The position numbers and the translations under genes were made by a program. 35,937 bases of DNA from NCBI GenBank assembly GCA_035506535.1, contig DATJPE010000063.1, positions 127,966 through 163,902 on the forward strand, read 5' to 3'. Within the stretch, counting starts at the first letter, position 1, and each line of letters opens with the position of its first letter. This DNA is from Actinomycetes bacterium. Its GTDB lineage: Bacteria; Actinomycetota; Actinomycetes; DATJPE01. The notes under the pieces were generated by a model, which was given only the letters and a program-made list of their open reading frames with translations, was not told where the DNA came from and did no database searches. This document shows, piece by piece, positions 6,676 through 14,751 of the stretch.

Positions 6676-7500
6676 TCAGTGGAAGACGAGGCCGGCCACG
6701 AGGGCGCGGTTGGCCGCCAGCTCGGATGCCGGGTGGTCCAGCGTCCACGACCAGATGACGACGAGCCCGCCCCCCGGCGCGTCGAGCAGCGTGTACTCGG
6801 CGTGCAGTCCCGCCCAATACGCCGCCGTCCCGCCTCCGCTCGCGAACGTGGGCGCGGCCGGAAGCATGTTCTTGTGCGCCGTGAGCGCAGCGCCCCGTCG
6901 AAGGCCCCCGGTCACCCGCCACGCCGGGCGGCCACCGACCGTCGTCGGGCTCAGCGCGGTGCCCGCGAGGAAGGGCCGCCCAGCCAGCCACTGGGCCACG
7001 GACCGGGCATCCGTCCCGGCGGCAGGGTCGCGGGTCCACGTGTAGTCGTCGCGCGCCGGCACCGGGTTCTCCATGACGGTGACGCCCGTGTCCGAGACAC
7101 TCGTCCGGTAGAACTCGACGGTGTCCCTCCTCATGTCGCCGAAGGAGGCTGAGAAGTCGGCCGGCAGCGTGAGCGTCAGCGGGATCGCGAGCCCCACCGA
7201 AAAGGTCCGCGTGCCCGGGACGTGGCAGACCTGGCCCGGTGGGCACAGCACCGCTGATGGGGATGGGCTGGGCGCGCCGGCGGGGACCGGCGTCCGCTGA
7301 GCTGCCTGGCCCAGCCAGGGCCCACGGGCCACGAGGCCCGCCACCACGGCAACGACCACCGCCGCGGCCGCGACGACGAGTGCTGTCCGCCGCCGGTGGG
7401 TCCGGTGGAGGTCGACGAGCGCGGCGGAGGGGTCGACGTCGATGCTCGCTTGGCGCCGTACGTCCGCCGCCGCGGCCCGGCCGAGCTCGTCGATGCTCAC
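6676..7500 (-). CDS. Putative membrane anti-sigma factor / sigma-associated protein
   Basis: 274 residues, overlapping the ECF sigma gene by ATGA at 7497-7500. A short cytoplasmic N-terminus (about 1-38, LGRAAAADVRRQASIDVDPSAALVDLHRTHRRR), one membrane helix (about 39-62) and a large outer domain with no family that I recognise. No zinc anti-sigma HxxxCxxC motif is present. The coupled position behind an ECF gene and the one-helix topology are typical of sigma-regulating partners in actinobacteria, so the anti-sigma role is inferred from context. It could also be a lipid-binding or sensing outer protein. Confidence 0.75.
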   Translation of the reverse strand: MSIDELGRAAAADVRRQASIDVDPSAALVDLHRTHRRRTALVVAAAAVVVAVVAGLVARGPWLGQAAQRTPVPAGAPSPSPSAVLCPPGQVCHVPGTRTFSVGLAIPLTLTLPADFSASFGDMRRDTVEFYRTSVSDTGVTVMENPVPARDDYTWTRDPAAGTDARSVAQWLAGRPFLAGTALSPTTVGGRPAWRVTGGLRRGAALTAHKNMLPAAPTFASGGGTAAYWAGLHAEYTLLDAPGGGLVVIWSWTLDHPASELAANRALVAGLVFH

Positions 7501-8048
7501 GACTCCCCCTCGTTGCGATGGCCCAGGGCGGCGGCAAGAGCGGCCCGGCCACGGAACAGATGGGCCTTTACGGTGCCCTCAGCACAGCCGAGCGTCGCGG
7601 CGATGTCCGCGACCCCCAGGTCGAAGACGTAGTGCAAGGCGATGGCCTGAGCCTGCCGCCGGGGAAGCTTGCGGACCTCCGCCCAGAAGGCCTCGTGCTC
7701 GTCGTGGGCGGCGGCCCGGGGCGGTGGCTGGCTGCGAAGCCGCAGTAGCCCGCGCGCCTCCACGCTGCGCCGGCGCCAGCTGGACACGGCCCGGTTGGCG
7801 CAGACGCGACGTACCCATGCCGCCGGGACGTCCATCCCGCCGACCGAGTCCCAGTGCCGGTAGGCCGCCAGCATCGCGTCCTGGGCGAAGTCGTCGGCGT
7901 ACGCCGACCCGGACAGCGAGCGCGCGAACGCCACCAGCGAGGGCAGCTCGCGCCGGTAGAAGCTGTCGAACCCCTCGTACGCGCGCAGCTCCACGACGTC
8001 GTCCAGACCGTCACGCACCTCGTCGGAGCCCTCGACCGTGTTGGTCAT
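7497..8048 (-). CDS. ECF-type RNA polymerase sigma factor (SigE-like)
   Basis: 183 residues from ATG 8048. Region sigma-2 (about 27-95) includes FDSFYRRELPSLVAFARSLSG and DDFAQDAMLAAYRHWDSV; region sigma-4 (about 125-175) includes LPRRQAQAIALHYVFDLGVADIAATLGCAEGTVKAHLFRGRAAL, the -35-recognising helix-turn-helix. There is no sigma-3, as in ECF factors. It is coupled by a four-base overlap to a membrane partner gene, probably its regulator. The divergent AMIN-like gene downstream of the 312-bp intergenic region may be a target, but no ECF-type promoter could be assigned with confidence. Confidence 0.92.
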   Translation of the reverse strand: MTNTVEGSDEVRDGLDDVVELRAYEGFDSFYRRELPSLVAFARSLSGSAYADDFAQDAMLAAYRHWDSVGGMDVPAAWVRRVCANRAVSSWRRRSVEARGLLRLRSQPPPRAAAHDEHEAFWAEVRKLPRRQAQAIALHYVFDLGVADIAATLGCAEGTVKAHLFRGRAALAAALGHRNEGES

Positions 8049-8172
8049 GCACCCTCACACGCGGCAGGTAGCCGCCAGGTTTACCACCCGCCTCCACCAA
8101 CGTCACCTGTCCCCAGCCCGCCCGTCCCCCCGCCCGCATGGCAACCGCAGCGTCCGACCCCGCACTCACCTC

Positions 8173-8233
8173 CGTCGCAATGAACGCGGCGTCGGTGCAC
8201 ACCTAGCGCAGGCACGCCGCGTTCATCGCAACG
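8173..8233. repeat. Intergenic dyad element A (GAACGCGGCGT type)
   Basis: Arms 8173-8192 and 8214-8233 match in 18 of 20 positions as an inverted repeat around a 21-nt loop, with core TGAACGCGGCGT/ACGCCGCGTTCA. The same core recurs at 27771-27830 and 33791-33850. Here it lies in the 312-bp region between the divergent ECF sigma gene and the AMIN-like gene, so it is not a simple terminator. The loop contains CTAGCGC. The rest of 8049-8360 holds only the presumed promoters and the ribosome binding site of the next gene. Confidence 0.75.
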
Positions 8234-8360
8234 ATTTGGGGCGCGGTCATGCGGTGGTGGCGTACGGGACCTTCTCCTCTGGGCCGGGCGCACCTTCGGC
8301 AGCAGCATGGAAGGGCGTGGGTCGGGGCCGCGTCGGCGTCCGGTCCGCCCGGAGGTCGAC

Positions 8361-8900
8361 ATGCGTACCCGAATCCTCACCCCTCTGGTCGCCGGGGCGC
8401 TGCTCGCCCTCATCCCGGTCAGCACGGTCGGTGCGGCCACGTCGGCGGCCTCCGTGTCGCCGCGGACCTGGAGCACGGCCTCGCGCACCGTCACGCGAAA
8501 CCCGTTCCCGGCCCCGGAGGTGACCCAGATCAGGGTCGGCCATCACGCGACCTATGACCGGATCGTCATCCAGCTCAACGGCCCGCGAGCGCCGGGGTAC
8601 GTCGTCAAGTACGTCAAGACGCTTCGCACCGACCCCGCCGACAAGGTGGTGAACCTCCTCGGCCCGGTCAACCTGCAGATCGTCGTCAAGCCCGCCAACG
8701 GCCACGACATCGACACCGGCAGGTCGACGCTCACCACGCCCTCACGGGTCAAGTGGCGCCTCGCCGAGGTCAAGGAGACCGCGGTCATCGGTGACTTCGA
8801 AGCCGTCTTCACCGTCGGGGTCGGGCTGGCCGCACGTACGCCGTTCCGCGTGCTGACCCTGCACCACCCCACCCGCATCGTGGTCGACGTCCGCCACTGA
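8361..8900 (+). CDS. Secreted AMIN-like domain protein
   Basis: 179 residues from ATG 8361, behind GGAGG at 8351-8355. A Sec signal peptide (MRTRILTPLVAGALLALIPVSTVGAA, about 1-26) is followed by one beta-rich domain: VTQIRVGHHATYDRIVIQLNG, VKYV, a middle segment, then FRVLTLHHPTRIVVDVRH at the C-terminus. This layout is the AMIN-like domain of actinobacterial exported proteins, related to the AMIN domain of cell-wall amidases. It probably binds the cell envelope; no enzyme residues are evident. A convergent NlpC/P60 gene follows, which fits cell-wall function. Confidence 0.82.
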   Translation: MRTRILTPLVAGALLALIPVSTVGAATSAASVSPRTWSTASRTVTRNPFPAPEVTQIRVGHHATYDRIVIQLNGPRAPGYVVKYVKTLRTDPADKVVNLLGPVNLQIVVKPANGHDIDTGRSTLTTPSRVKWRLAEVKETAVIGDFEAVFTVGVGLAARTPFRVLTLHHPTRIVVDVRH

Positions 8901-8918
8901 CCGCGCACGCTCGAGCCC

Positions 8919-8958
8919 GGGCGCTCGTCCGCCGGTTCCCTCGCCCGGACGGGCGCCC
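8919..8958. terminator. Bidirectional hairpin between AMIN-like and NlpC/P60 genes
   Basis: GGGCGCTCGTCCG (8919-8931) pairs with CGGACGGGCGCCC (8946-8958) in 12 of 13 positions around a 14-nt loop. It sits 18 nt past the stop of the plus-strand gene and 80 nt past the minus-strand gene's stop, as expected for a shared terminator of convergent genes. There is no T-tract, which is common in high-GC actinobacteria. Confidence 0.55.
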
Positions 8959-9038
8959 GTTCGATCCCGCCGTGCCCCGCGATGACGCACGGAGAAGGCC
9001 CGATCCGCGCCGAAGGTCCTGGGCAACAGGCAGGAAGC

Positions 9039-10070
9039 TCAGGTCGGCAGGATCCGGCGGGCGCCGACGTACTCCCGCGACCACGGCGCCGCCGACAGGG
9101 GCGAGATCTGCACGTGGGTCCCCGTGTGGGGGGCGTGGATCATCAGGCCGTTGCCGACGTACATGCCGACGTGGTCGACCGTCGTGCCCGAGGAGGCGAA
9201 GAAGACGAGGTCGCCGGGCCGAAGCGACGCGCGCCGAACCGCGACCCCCGCCGTCGCCTGCGCGGAGCTGTCGCGCGGGATGCGGATGCCGTGGACGCGG
9301 TAGACGAGCTCGGTGAGCCCGCTGCAGTCCGGGCCGAAGCCCGAGGTCCCCGACCACAGGTACGCCAGCCCCAGGAACTTCTTCGCGGTCCGCACGAGTG
9401 AGCTCCCGCTCGCCGTCAGCGGCTGGCGGACGACGGCGGACACCGCGACTTTCAGGGTGGTCCCATCCGGCAGCCGGACCTTCCAGTACGCCCCCGAGCG
9501 CGCCACGGCCGGCAGCCGGGTGCCCATGCTCACCTCCAGGCGACGAGCTCCGGAGAGGGTGCGCAACCAGGTGGTGGGCTTGACCACCATGACGTGCGTC
9601 CCAGTGGTGGACTCCGAGCCGTTGACGAGCTGACGCTTGGGGATCCAGCCGGGGTAGCCGCGCGGGTCGAGCGGGGTCGGCTGCCCAGGCACGACGACTC
9701 GTGCCCAGTTGCCCGACAGAGCGATCACCCTGACCTGGTCGCCCAGCAGCACCTGGGTGTCCGCGCGGCCGTCGAGACCACGACGCTGCGCGTTGGTCAT
9801 CGCCGACAGCCAGGTACGGATGCGCACCGGGTTCGCCAGCGCCGGGTGGTCGACGACGCGCGGCGAGGTCGCGTGCCGCCACACCGTCGCCACGGACACG
9901 TCGATCAGAGCTGGACCGAGGTGCAACGCCGCTGCGCTCGGCGTCGCGCCGGTCGTAGCCGCCGAGGCGGGTGTGGCGGTACGTGCCTGCGCCGGCACCA
10001 CGGCCAGTCCCAGCACCGCGGCGGCCAGCACCGCGACTACGGTGCTGGCCGCCCGGGTGTGCAGCCTCAT
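9039..10070 (-). CDS. Secreted NlpC/P60 peptidoglycan endopeptidase
   Basis: 343 residues. A signal peptide (about 1-29, ending PAQA-RT) is followed by two SH3-like wall-binding segments (about 105-150 and 157-215) and a C-terminal NlpC/P60 domain (about 222-343). The catalytic set is visible: C249 in GPDCSGLTELVY, H300 in VDHVGMYVG, and H312 in IHAPH. Such enzymes cut the D-Glu/meso-DAP or related stem-peptide bond during wall growth and cell separation. It is a single-gene unit; the hydrolase role is strongly supported, while the exact bond cleaved is not seen. Confidence 0.92.
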   Translation of the reverse strand: MRLHTRAASTVVAVLAAAVLGLAVVPAQARTATPASAATTGATPSAAALHLGPALIDVSVATVWRHATSPRVVDHPALANPVRIRTWLSAMTNAQRRGLDGRADTQVLLGDQVRVIALSGNWARVVVPGQPTPLDPRGYPGWIPKRQLVNGSESTTGTHVMVVKPTTWLRTLSGARRLEVSMGTRLPAVARSGAYWKVRLPDGTTLKVAVSAVVRQPLTASGSSLVRTAKKFLGLAYLWSGTSGFGPDCSGLTELVYRVHGIRIPRDSSAQATAGVAVRRASLRPGDLVFFASSGTTVDHVGMYVGNGLMIHAPHTGTHVQISPLSAAPWSREYVGARRILPT

Positions 10071-10125
10071 CGGACCAGCCTAGGGGCGGCCCTGGACCGC
10101 TGCAGTGGCCGTCCGGTTCGGGAGG

Positions 10126-11820
10126 TCAGCTCGACGCCTGCTCACCGGTGGCTGGATCCAGGACCAGCGTCGGGACGTTGCCGCCGCCGTGGCGGAAGTC
10201 GAACATCCCGCTGATCGGCCCTGCGACGTTGGCGAACGACCCTGGGATGCGTCCCAGACCCCAGTTCTGCTGGACGAACTGGATGATCGACGACTGGTCC
10301 GTCAGGGTGTGGTCGACGTAGTTCTGCTTCGCCCACGGTGAGACCACGAGCAGTGGGAGCCGCGGGCCGTACCCGCACCGACCCTGCTGTCCGGCCAGGG
10401 AACGGCCCGAGCCGCAGGAACCGGCCCCACTGAGGGTGTCTGCGGAGGACGTCGACGCGTTGTGGACCCCGCTGTATGCGTGGTCGTACCAGCCGTCGGA
10501 GTCGTCATAGGCGATCACCACGGCGGTGCTCGACCAGGTCGGCAGCTGCTCGAGCGCGTTGATCTCCTTGACCACGAACTCCTGCTCGTCGATGGGGTCC
10601 GAGTAGGCGGCGTGACCATCCTCGTAGCCCGGGGCCTTGAGGAAGCTCACCGCTGGCAGGTGGCTCGCGGGGAGCGACCCGTCACGGATCGCCGACACCA
10701 GCGCATCGAAGTCGCTCATGTCGTACTGGTGGTTCGCAGTGTCGAAGCGTCCCCGAGTCGCGGTGTCGGTGCCGATGGCGGCGAGCGACGCAGGCGCCAG
10801 ATGGTGCGGGTTGGCGGTGGAGGCGTAGTACTGGAACGGCTCGTGATGGGGGATGTAGTCGCCCTTGCTGCCGTACTGTCCGCTCCCGCCCAGCGCCGCA
10901 CCGACGGCGTGCTTCGCGGTGCACGTCACCTTGCCCTGGCTGGAGGACTCGGGGTCGTAGGACAGCGTCGTGTCTGTCGGGCCGGCGTAGGCCGCGTCCG
11001 GTCGGAAGCCGCCCTGGAACCATCCCCAGCTCACCTTGTCCGCGTTCAGCGTGTCCCCGATGTTGGGACCGCCGAGTGCCACGGCATCACGGGTCGAGCA
11101 GTCGTCGTAGAAGGGCTGGGCGTCGCTGATCAGGCTGAAGCCACCAAGACCGTCGTCGACGACGTCACCGTCGGTCGCCGCGCCGCGGATGGCGCGGATC
11201 ACCCCACCGGTGTCCCCGGCCACCAGGTTGATCGCACCAGGCGAGGAGGGACCGAACGTCGTGCCATAGGAGTTGTCGCTCATGGCGAAATGCTGGGCGT
11301 AGTTCCAGAGCCCGGTGACGGTGTTCCCGTCGTAGTAGTTCATGACATCGCCGGCGTTGCACGGCTGGCCGGTCGGACCCTTCCCCGACCCGTTCCCCGT
11401 GTCGGCCACGAACTCGTCCATGGCGCCGCCGTCGAAGGCCGACTGTTCGTCCGTGTAGTCGTGGTCCTGGTCACAGGTGAGGACGTCGCCCAGGTTGGCG
11501 GGGTCGAGCCGGCGAGGGTTGACACCGTTGGGGTTCGCCGTGAGCAGGCTCGCGGTCAGTCCGTTCACCGCAGGCGTGCCCCTTGCCGCTGTGAACGGCT
11601 GGCCGGACGTGTTCGCGGCGACGGGATACGTGCCGAAGTAGTGATCGAAGGAGACGTTCTCCTGGAAGATCACCACAAGGTGCTTGATCGGAGTCGCGGT
11701 ACGAGCGGCGCCAGGGTCCGCGGACGCGCTGGCGGTGCCGAGCACGATCGGTATGGCACTCAGCGTGGCCAGACCCAGGCCGGCGCGCAGCATGGTGCGG
11801 CGGGGTGGAGTGGTTGGCAT
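10126..11820 (-). CDS. Tat-exported phospholipase C / acid phosphatase-family phosphoesterase
   Basis: 564 residues from ATG 11820. The N-terminus PPRRTMLRAGLGLATLSAIPIVLG has a twin arginine at 7-8, followed by cleavage near ASASA, so Tat export is likely. The phosphoesterase domain opens HLVVIFQENVSFDHYFGTYP, the metal- and nucleophile-bearing motif of bacterial phospholipase C and AcpA-type acid phosphatases, and closes with LLVVSPWAKQNYVDHTLTDQSSIIQFVQQNWGLGRIPGSF. The length is in the family range. It could hydrolyse phospholipids or phosphomonoesters outside the cell to release phosphate; a possible PHO-like box lies upstream. Phospholipase and phosphatase activity cannot be separated from sequence. 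Confidence 0.88.
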   Translation of the reverse strand: MPTTPPRRTMLRAGLGLATLSAIPIVLGTASASADPGAARTATPIKHLVVIFQENVSFDHYFGTYPVAANTSGQPFTAARGTPAVNGLTASLLTANPNGVNPRRLDPANLGDVLTCDQDHDYTDEQSAFDGGAMDEFVADTGNGSGKGPTGQPCNAGDVMNYYDGNTVTGLWNYAQHFAMSDNSYGTTFGPSSPGAINLVAGDTGGVIRAIRGAATDGDVVDDGLGGFSLISDAQPFYDDCSTRDAVALGGPNIGDTLNADKVSWGWFQGGFRPDAAYAGPTDTTLSYDPESSSQGKVTCTAKHAVGAALGGSGQYGSKGDYIPHHEPFQYYASTANPHHLAPASLAAIGTDTATRGRFDTANHQYDMSDFDALVSAIRDGSLPASHLPAVSFLKAPGYEDGHAAYSDPIDEQEFVVKEINALEQLPTWSSTAVVIAYDDSDGWYDHAYSGVHNASTSSADTLSGAGSCGSGRSLAGQQGRCGYGPRLPLLVVSPWAKQNYVDHTLTDQSSIIQFVQQNWGLGRIPGSFANVAGPISGMFDFRHGGGNVPTLVLDPATGEQASS

Positions 11821-11923
11821 GTCGGTCCTTCCCGGTCACGGCACCGCCCCCGGCATGGCGCGGTGCCCGTTCGGACGTACGACCGATTCCTCCCAGTCGC
11901 AGGCAACGCCCGCTCGTGACTTC

Positions 11924-11952
11924 GGTGAGGAACCTGCCAACGCAGGCTGAAC
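11924..11952 (-). promoter_or_regulatory. Weak PHO-box-like direct repeat
   Basis: On the minus strand, GTTCAGC, GTTGGCA and CCTCACC occur at an 11-nt period about 104 bp upstream of the phospholipase start. Actinobacterial PhoP sites are 11-nt direct repeats of GTTCACC type. Only the first and third units resemble the consensus well, so this is a weak match made plausible mainly by the gene downstream. Confidence 0.25.
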
Positions 11953-11988
11953 ACTTGACGGGCTCGAGCTGCTGCCCGTCGCGCGAAC

Positions 11989-12195
11989 CTAGGGACCGGC
12001 GTGCGCGGCCTCCAACCCGACCACGTCGATCCTCGACATCGCGAGCATCGCCTCCCGTACGCGCCCGGCGCCTTCGGGGTCCGGATCCGACATCAACCGG
12101 CCCAACGCGGTCGGGATCACCTGCCTGGACGTGGAGAGCGCGATCGCCTCCTCCACCCTGCCGTCGAACCGCACGCAGGGCGTCGGCGCGCTCAT
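11989..12195 (-). pseudogene. PhnB-like VOC protein with internal deletion
   Basis: 68 residues from ATG 12195, overlapping the ArsR-SRPBCC stop as ATGA. The first about 22 residues (APTPCVRFDGRVEEAIAL) match the N-terminus of PhnB-like VOC proteins, and residues from about 25 on (QVIPTALGRLMSDPDPEGAGRVREAMLAMSRIDVVGLEAAH) match the C-terminal end of the same family. These proteins are normally about 150-165 residues, so roughly 90 residues from the middle are missing, with the frame kept. The metal-binding core is gone, so catalysis is unlikely. It is either a decaying gene or a small remnant still translated by coupling. Confidence 0.75.
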
Positions 12196-13070
12196 CGGCG
12201 GCCGAGGTAGAGCAGCGAGCCCGGCGTCGTCAGCAGCTCGCCGGACTCGAGCCAGGTCTTCAGGCCCGAGAGGATCATCGGCCAGCCGCCGAAGAGCTGC
12301 TCGTTCGCGCCCTCGCGCAGCTCGTCGTGGGTGACGACGAGGCGGCAGGAATCCTCGACCTGCTCGACCTCCCAGGTCACGCGCGACTCCCCCTCGGCCT
12401 TGACGTCCTCGCCCCACAGCGCCGTCATCGTGTGGACGAGCCGCCACGGCGGGTGGACCTCGAGCACGCGCCCCTCGGCCAGTGGGGCCGGCGCCCCGGG
12501 CGCGGTCATCAGGTACGTCGTCCCCGGCCGCCAGTCGGTCTCGGGAGCCGCGCCGAAGTTGTACTTGCGCCGGATCTCCGGGTCGGTGATCGCGTCCCAC
12601 AACCGCTCCGGAGTCGTCCGGATGTAGATCTCGTAGACCTTCTCCATCGTGCGCTCAGCCTCCGTCGTCTGGTCCTGCTCCGTCGTCTGGTCCTGCTCCG
12701 TCGTCTCGCCGTGCTCTGTCATCTCGCCCGGCTCCGTCGTCGTGCCTCCATCGGCCGAGCCGACCGACTCCAGGTCGCGCTTGAGGTCGCTCAGGCCGGC
12801 CGCCCACGGCGCGGCGTACTTGCTGATCCACCGGTCGTGCACCAACCGGATCGGGACCGGGTTGAGGAAGTGCAGCTTCTCCCTGCCGCGCCGCCGGGCG
12901 ACGACCAGGCCCGCCTCCTCGAGCTGGCGCAGGTGCTTCATCACACCGAAGCGCGACATGGGGAAGCGGGCCTCGAGCGCGCTCAGTGTCTGGCCGTCCT
13001 CGGCGAAGAGCTCGTCGAGGATGGCGCGGCGCGTCGGGTCGGCCAGCGCCCGGAACACCGCGTCGTCCAC
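12192..13070 (-). CDS. ArsR-type HTH fused to SRPBCC (AHSA1-like) domain
   Basis: 292 residues from ATG 13070. Residues about 1-90 are an ArsR-family winged helix (FRALADPTRRAILDELF, MSRFGVMKHLRQLEEAGLVVARRRGREKLHFLN). A low-complexity linker of hexapeptide repeats (EHGETT, EQDQTT, EQDQTT) follows. Residues about 140-275 form an SRPBCC/AHSA1 ligand-binding domain (YEIYIRTTPERLWDAITDPEIRRKY, GWPMILSGLKTWLESG). In many actinobacteria these are two adjacent genes, ArsR plus AHSA1-like; here they are one polypeptide. It probably represses transcription and binds a small hydrophobic ligand; neither target nor ligand is known. The ATGA overlap with the VOC remnant shows a common transcript. Confidence 0.88.
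   Translation of the reverse strand: MDDAVFRALADPTRRAILDELFAEDGQTLSALEARFPMSRFGVMKHLRQLEEAGLVVARRRGREKLHFLNPVPIRLVHDRWISKYAAPWAAGLSDLKRDLESVGSADGGTTTEPGEMTEHGETTEQDQTTEQDQTTEAERTMEKVYEIYIRTTPERLWDAITDPEIRRKYNFGAAPETDWRPGTTYLMTAPGAPAPLAEGRVLEVHPPWRLVHTMTALWGEDVKAEGESRVTWEVEQVEDSCRLVVTHDELREGANEQLFGGWPMILSGLKTWLESGELLTTPGSLLYLGRR
12664..12735. repeat. Four 18-bp tandem units inside the ArsR-SRPBCC gene
   Basis: Units start at 12664, 12682, 12700 and 12718. The first two are identical and the others diverge. Each encodes six residues of the acidic linker (EPGEMT, EHGETT, EQDQTT, EQDQTT). The units are a whole number of codons, so copy changes would alter linker length without a frameshift. Confidence 0.85.
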
Positions 13071-13112
13071 GAGGCCCGACCATAGGTGACCATTTAGTCA
13101 CATGTCAACGGA

Positions 13113-14672
13113 TCAGTCCTCGGACCACCCGAAGCGGGCCAGCATCGTGGTGACCGCCGGCCACGCGCCCCCCGGCTCGAGGACCGGCCGGGCGGCCACG
13201 AGCTGCTCCAGGTAGCGCTTCAGCTCGACCTCGGCGCCCTCCAGGATCGAGGCGAAGCTGTCGTCGAGCACGTGCTGCCAGCCCTGGTCGGACTCGTTCG
13301 CCAGCCAGTCGAGGAAGATCTCCAGCCGCCGCGGCGGGTCGTCCCCGCTCATCGGCAGCAGGTAGAGGTCGTCGGACCAGACCATCTCCGCCGCCCGCTG
13401 CGGGCGCAGCACGAGCGCGGTGCCGAACGGCTCCTTGCCGGCGTCGGCCTGCGGGAGCAGCGCCCGCCGGACGTCGTGGATGACGGCGTGGAAGTGCTCG
13501 TCGGTCAGGCCGAAGCCGACGAAGAGCATGTGGCGGGTCACGAGCATCGCCTGCAGCAGCCCGGTGAGGGCCGCCCGGTGCTGTCCCACCGTGAGGTAGT
13601 CCGCCCTGGTCAGCACGATGTCCTCGCGCCGGTCCGGCCGCACACAGCCGTGCATCTTGAGCAGCCAGCCGTCGTAGCCCGGCCCGGGCCGCTCGTAGGG
13701 CAGCACCGCGAGACGACGCCCGGCGTCATGGGCAGCGGTCTCGAACAGCTCGTCGTAGTTGAGCGTCGCCGCCTCGCCGATGGGCAGGTTGGCCAGCAGG
13801 GCGTGGCCGAGCGCATAGGAGTCGACGCCGACGGCCCGCGCGATCGCGTCCACGAGCGCCTGGCGCCCGATCCGGCGCTCGATGATCGCCGCCTTGTCGA
13901 GGGCGGACAGCTCCCGCAGCTCCGGCTCGGAGAACAGCTCGCCTCCGGCCAGCTCGCGAAGCAGCCCGTCCCAGGTGGGCAAGCCGGCCGGGACGCCCGT
14001 ACCGGCGCCGGTGAAGAGCACGACCTCCCCGCTGCGCGCGCGCAGCGCCAGCCGGTCCGCCTCCGCCAGGAGGGCACCGCCCAGCTCACGCTCGAAGGGC
14101 AGCCGGTGCTCGGGCCGGCGCCGGTGCGAGCGCGCGGCGGCGGCCATCGCGTCGGTCGTCAGCACGAGGGCGACGTCCACGCCGTCGGCCTCGTCGGCGA
14201 GCAGGTGGAGCAGGCGCTCGACGGCCTCGCCCTTCACCGCCGCGCCCCCGCCGGCACCGGTGCCCACGGCGGGAACCGCGAGGAGCGGCACCCTGCGCCG
14301 GGCCGCCGGCCCGCTGCGGTCGAGGCGCTTGGCCTGCTTGACGAACGCCGCCAGGGCACGCCGTACGTGGTCCCAGTCGACGGTGTCGACCGCCGTGGCC
14401 GTCTGGGTCAGCACCGGTACGGCTCCCGAGGGCCCCCGGCTGCCCACCACGCGGACCAGCTCGCCGCGCCGGAACGGCTCGGCGCTCACCCGCGCGACCG
14501 CGTCGCGGAAGCCACCCAGCCAGCTCGCGTGCGCGCCGTACGTCATCGACGGCGGGTCAGGTTGGGCGAACCAGCCCGGCGTGACATACGGACGGGCGTC
14601 GGTGGGCAGCAGCCACGCGTCGCACACGAGCCGCCTGACGTCGCCCCGCACGACGAAGACGTGACCTCGCAC
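13113..14672 (-). CDS. Macro-like domain fused to SIR2-family NADase-type domain
   Basis: 519 residues from GTG 14672, which begins the first conserved strand and has GGAGGGACAGG upstream; longer frames run into the divergent gene. Residues about 1-190 look like a macro domain: VFVVRGDVRRLVCDAWLLPTDA at the start and VPLLAVPAVGTGAGGG (glycine loop about 137-143) followed by VDVALVLTTDA. Residues about 215-400 are a SIR2-like domain: VLFTGAGTGVPAGLPTWDGLL (Gly-rich NAD site about 222-234), ATLNYDELFE with N305, LLKMHGCVRP with H341, IVLTRADYLTV, and FVGFGLTDEHF. The Asn/His pair matches NAD-hydrolysing SIR2 proteins of phage-defence systems such as ThsA. The C-terminal about 110 residues are unassigned. 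The NADase and defence roles are inferred. Confidence 0.8.
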   Translation of the reverse strand: MRGHVFVVRGDVRRLVCDAWLLPTDARPYVTPGWFAQPDPPSMTYGAHASWLGGFRDAVARVSAEPFRRGELVRVVGSRGPSGAVPVLTQTATAVDTVDWDHVRRALAAFVKQAKRLDRSGPAARRRVPLLAVPAVGTGAGGGAAVKGEAVERLLHLLADEADGVDVALVLTTDAMAAAARSHRRRPEHRLPFERELGGALLAEADRLALRARSGEVVLFTGAGTGVPAGLPTWDGLLRELAGGELFSEPELRELSALDKAAIIERRIGRQALVDAIARAVGVDSYALGHALLANLPIGEAATLNYDELFETAAHDAGRRLAVLPYERPGPGYDGWLLKMHGCVRPDRREDIVLTRADYLTVGQHRAALTGLLQAMLVTRHMLFVGFGLTDEHFHAVIHDVRRALLPQADAGKEPFGTALVLRPQRAAEMVWSDDLYLLPMSGDDPPRRLEIFLDWLANESDQGWQHVLDDSFASILEGAEVELKRYLEQLVAARPVLEPGGAWPAVTTMLARFGWSED

Positions 14673-14751
14673 CGGCCGAGCCTGTCCCTCCGAACGCGCA
14701 CCGCGCAAGGTGCTGCCTAGACTCCGCCCGGAGCACCTCGGAGGGAGCCGC

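Noticed and set aside
10462-11919. 485-residue open frame on the plus strand
   Set aside because: Antisense to the phospholipase gene, which has a full Tat signal and family motifs; this frame has none.
12655-12740. CRISPR-like repeats
   Set aside because: The 18-bp units are tandem without spacers and encode a protein linker in frame.
13272-14720. 482-residue plus-strand frame opposite the SIR2 gene
   Set aside because: No signal, domain or ribosome binding site; the minus-strand protein has clear SIR2 motifs.
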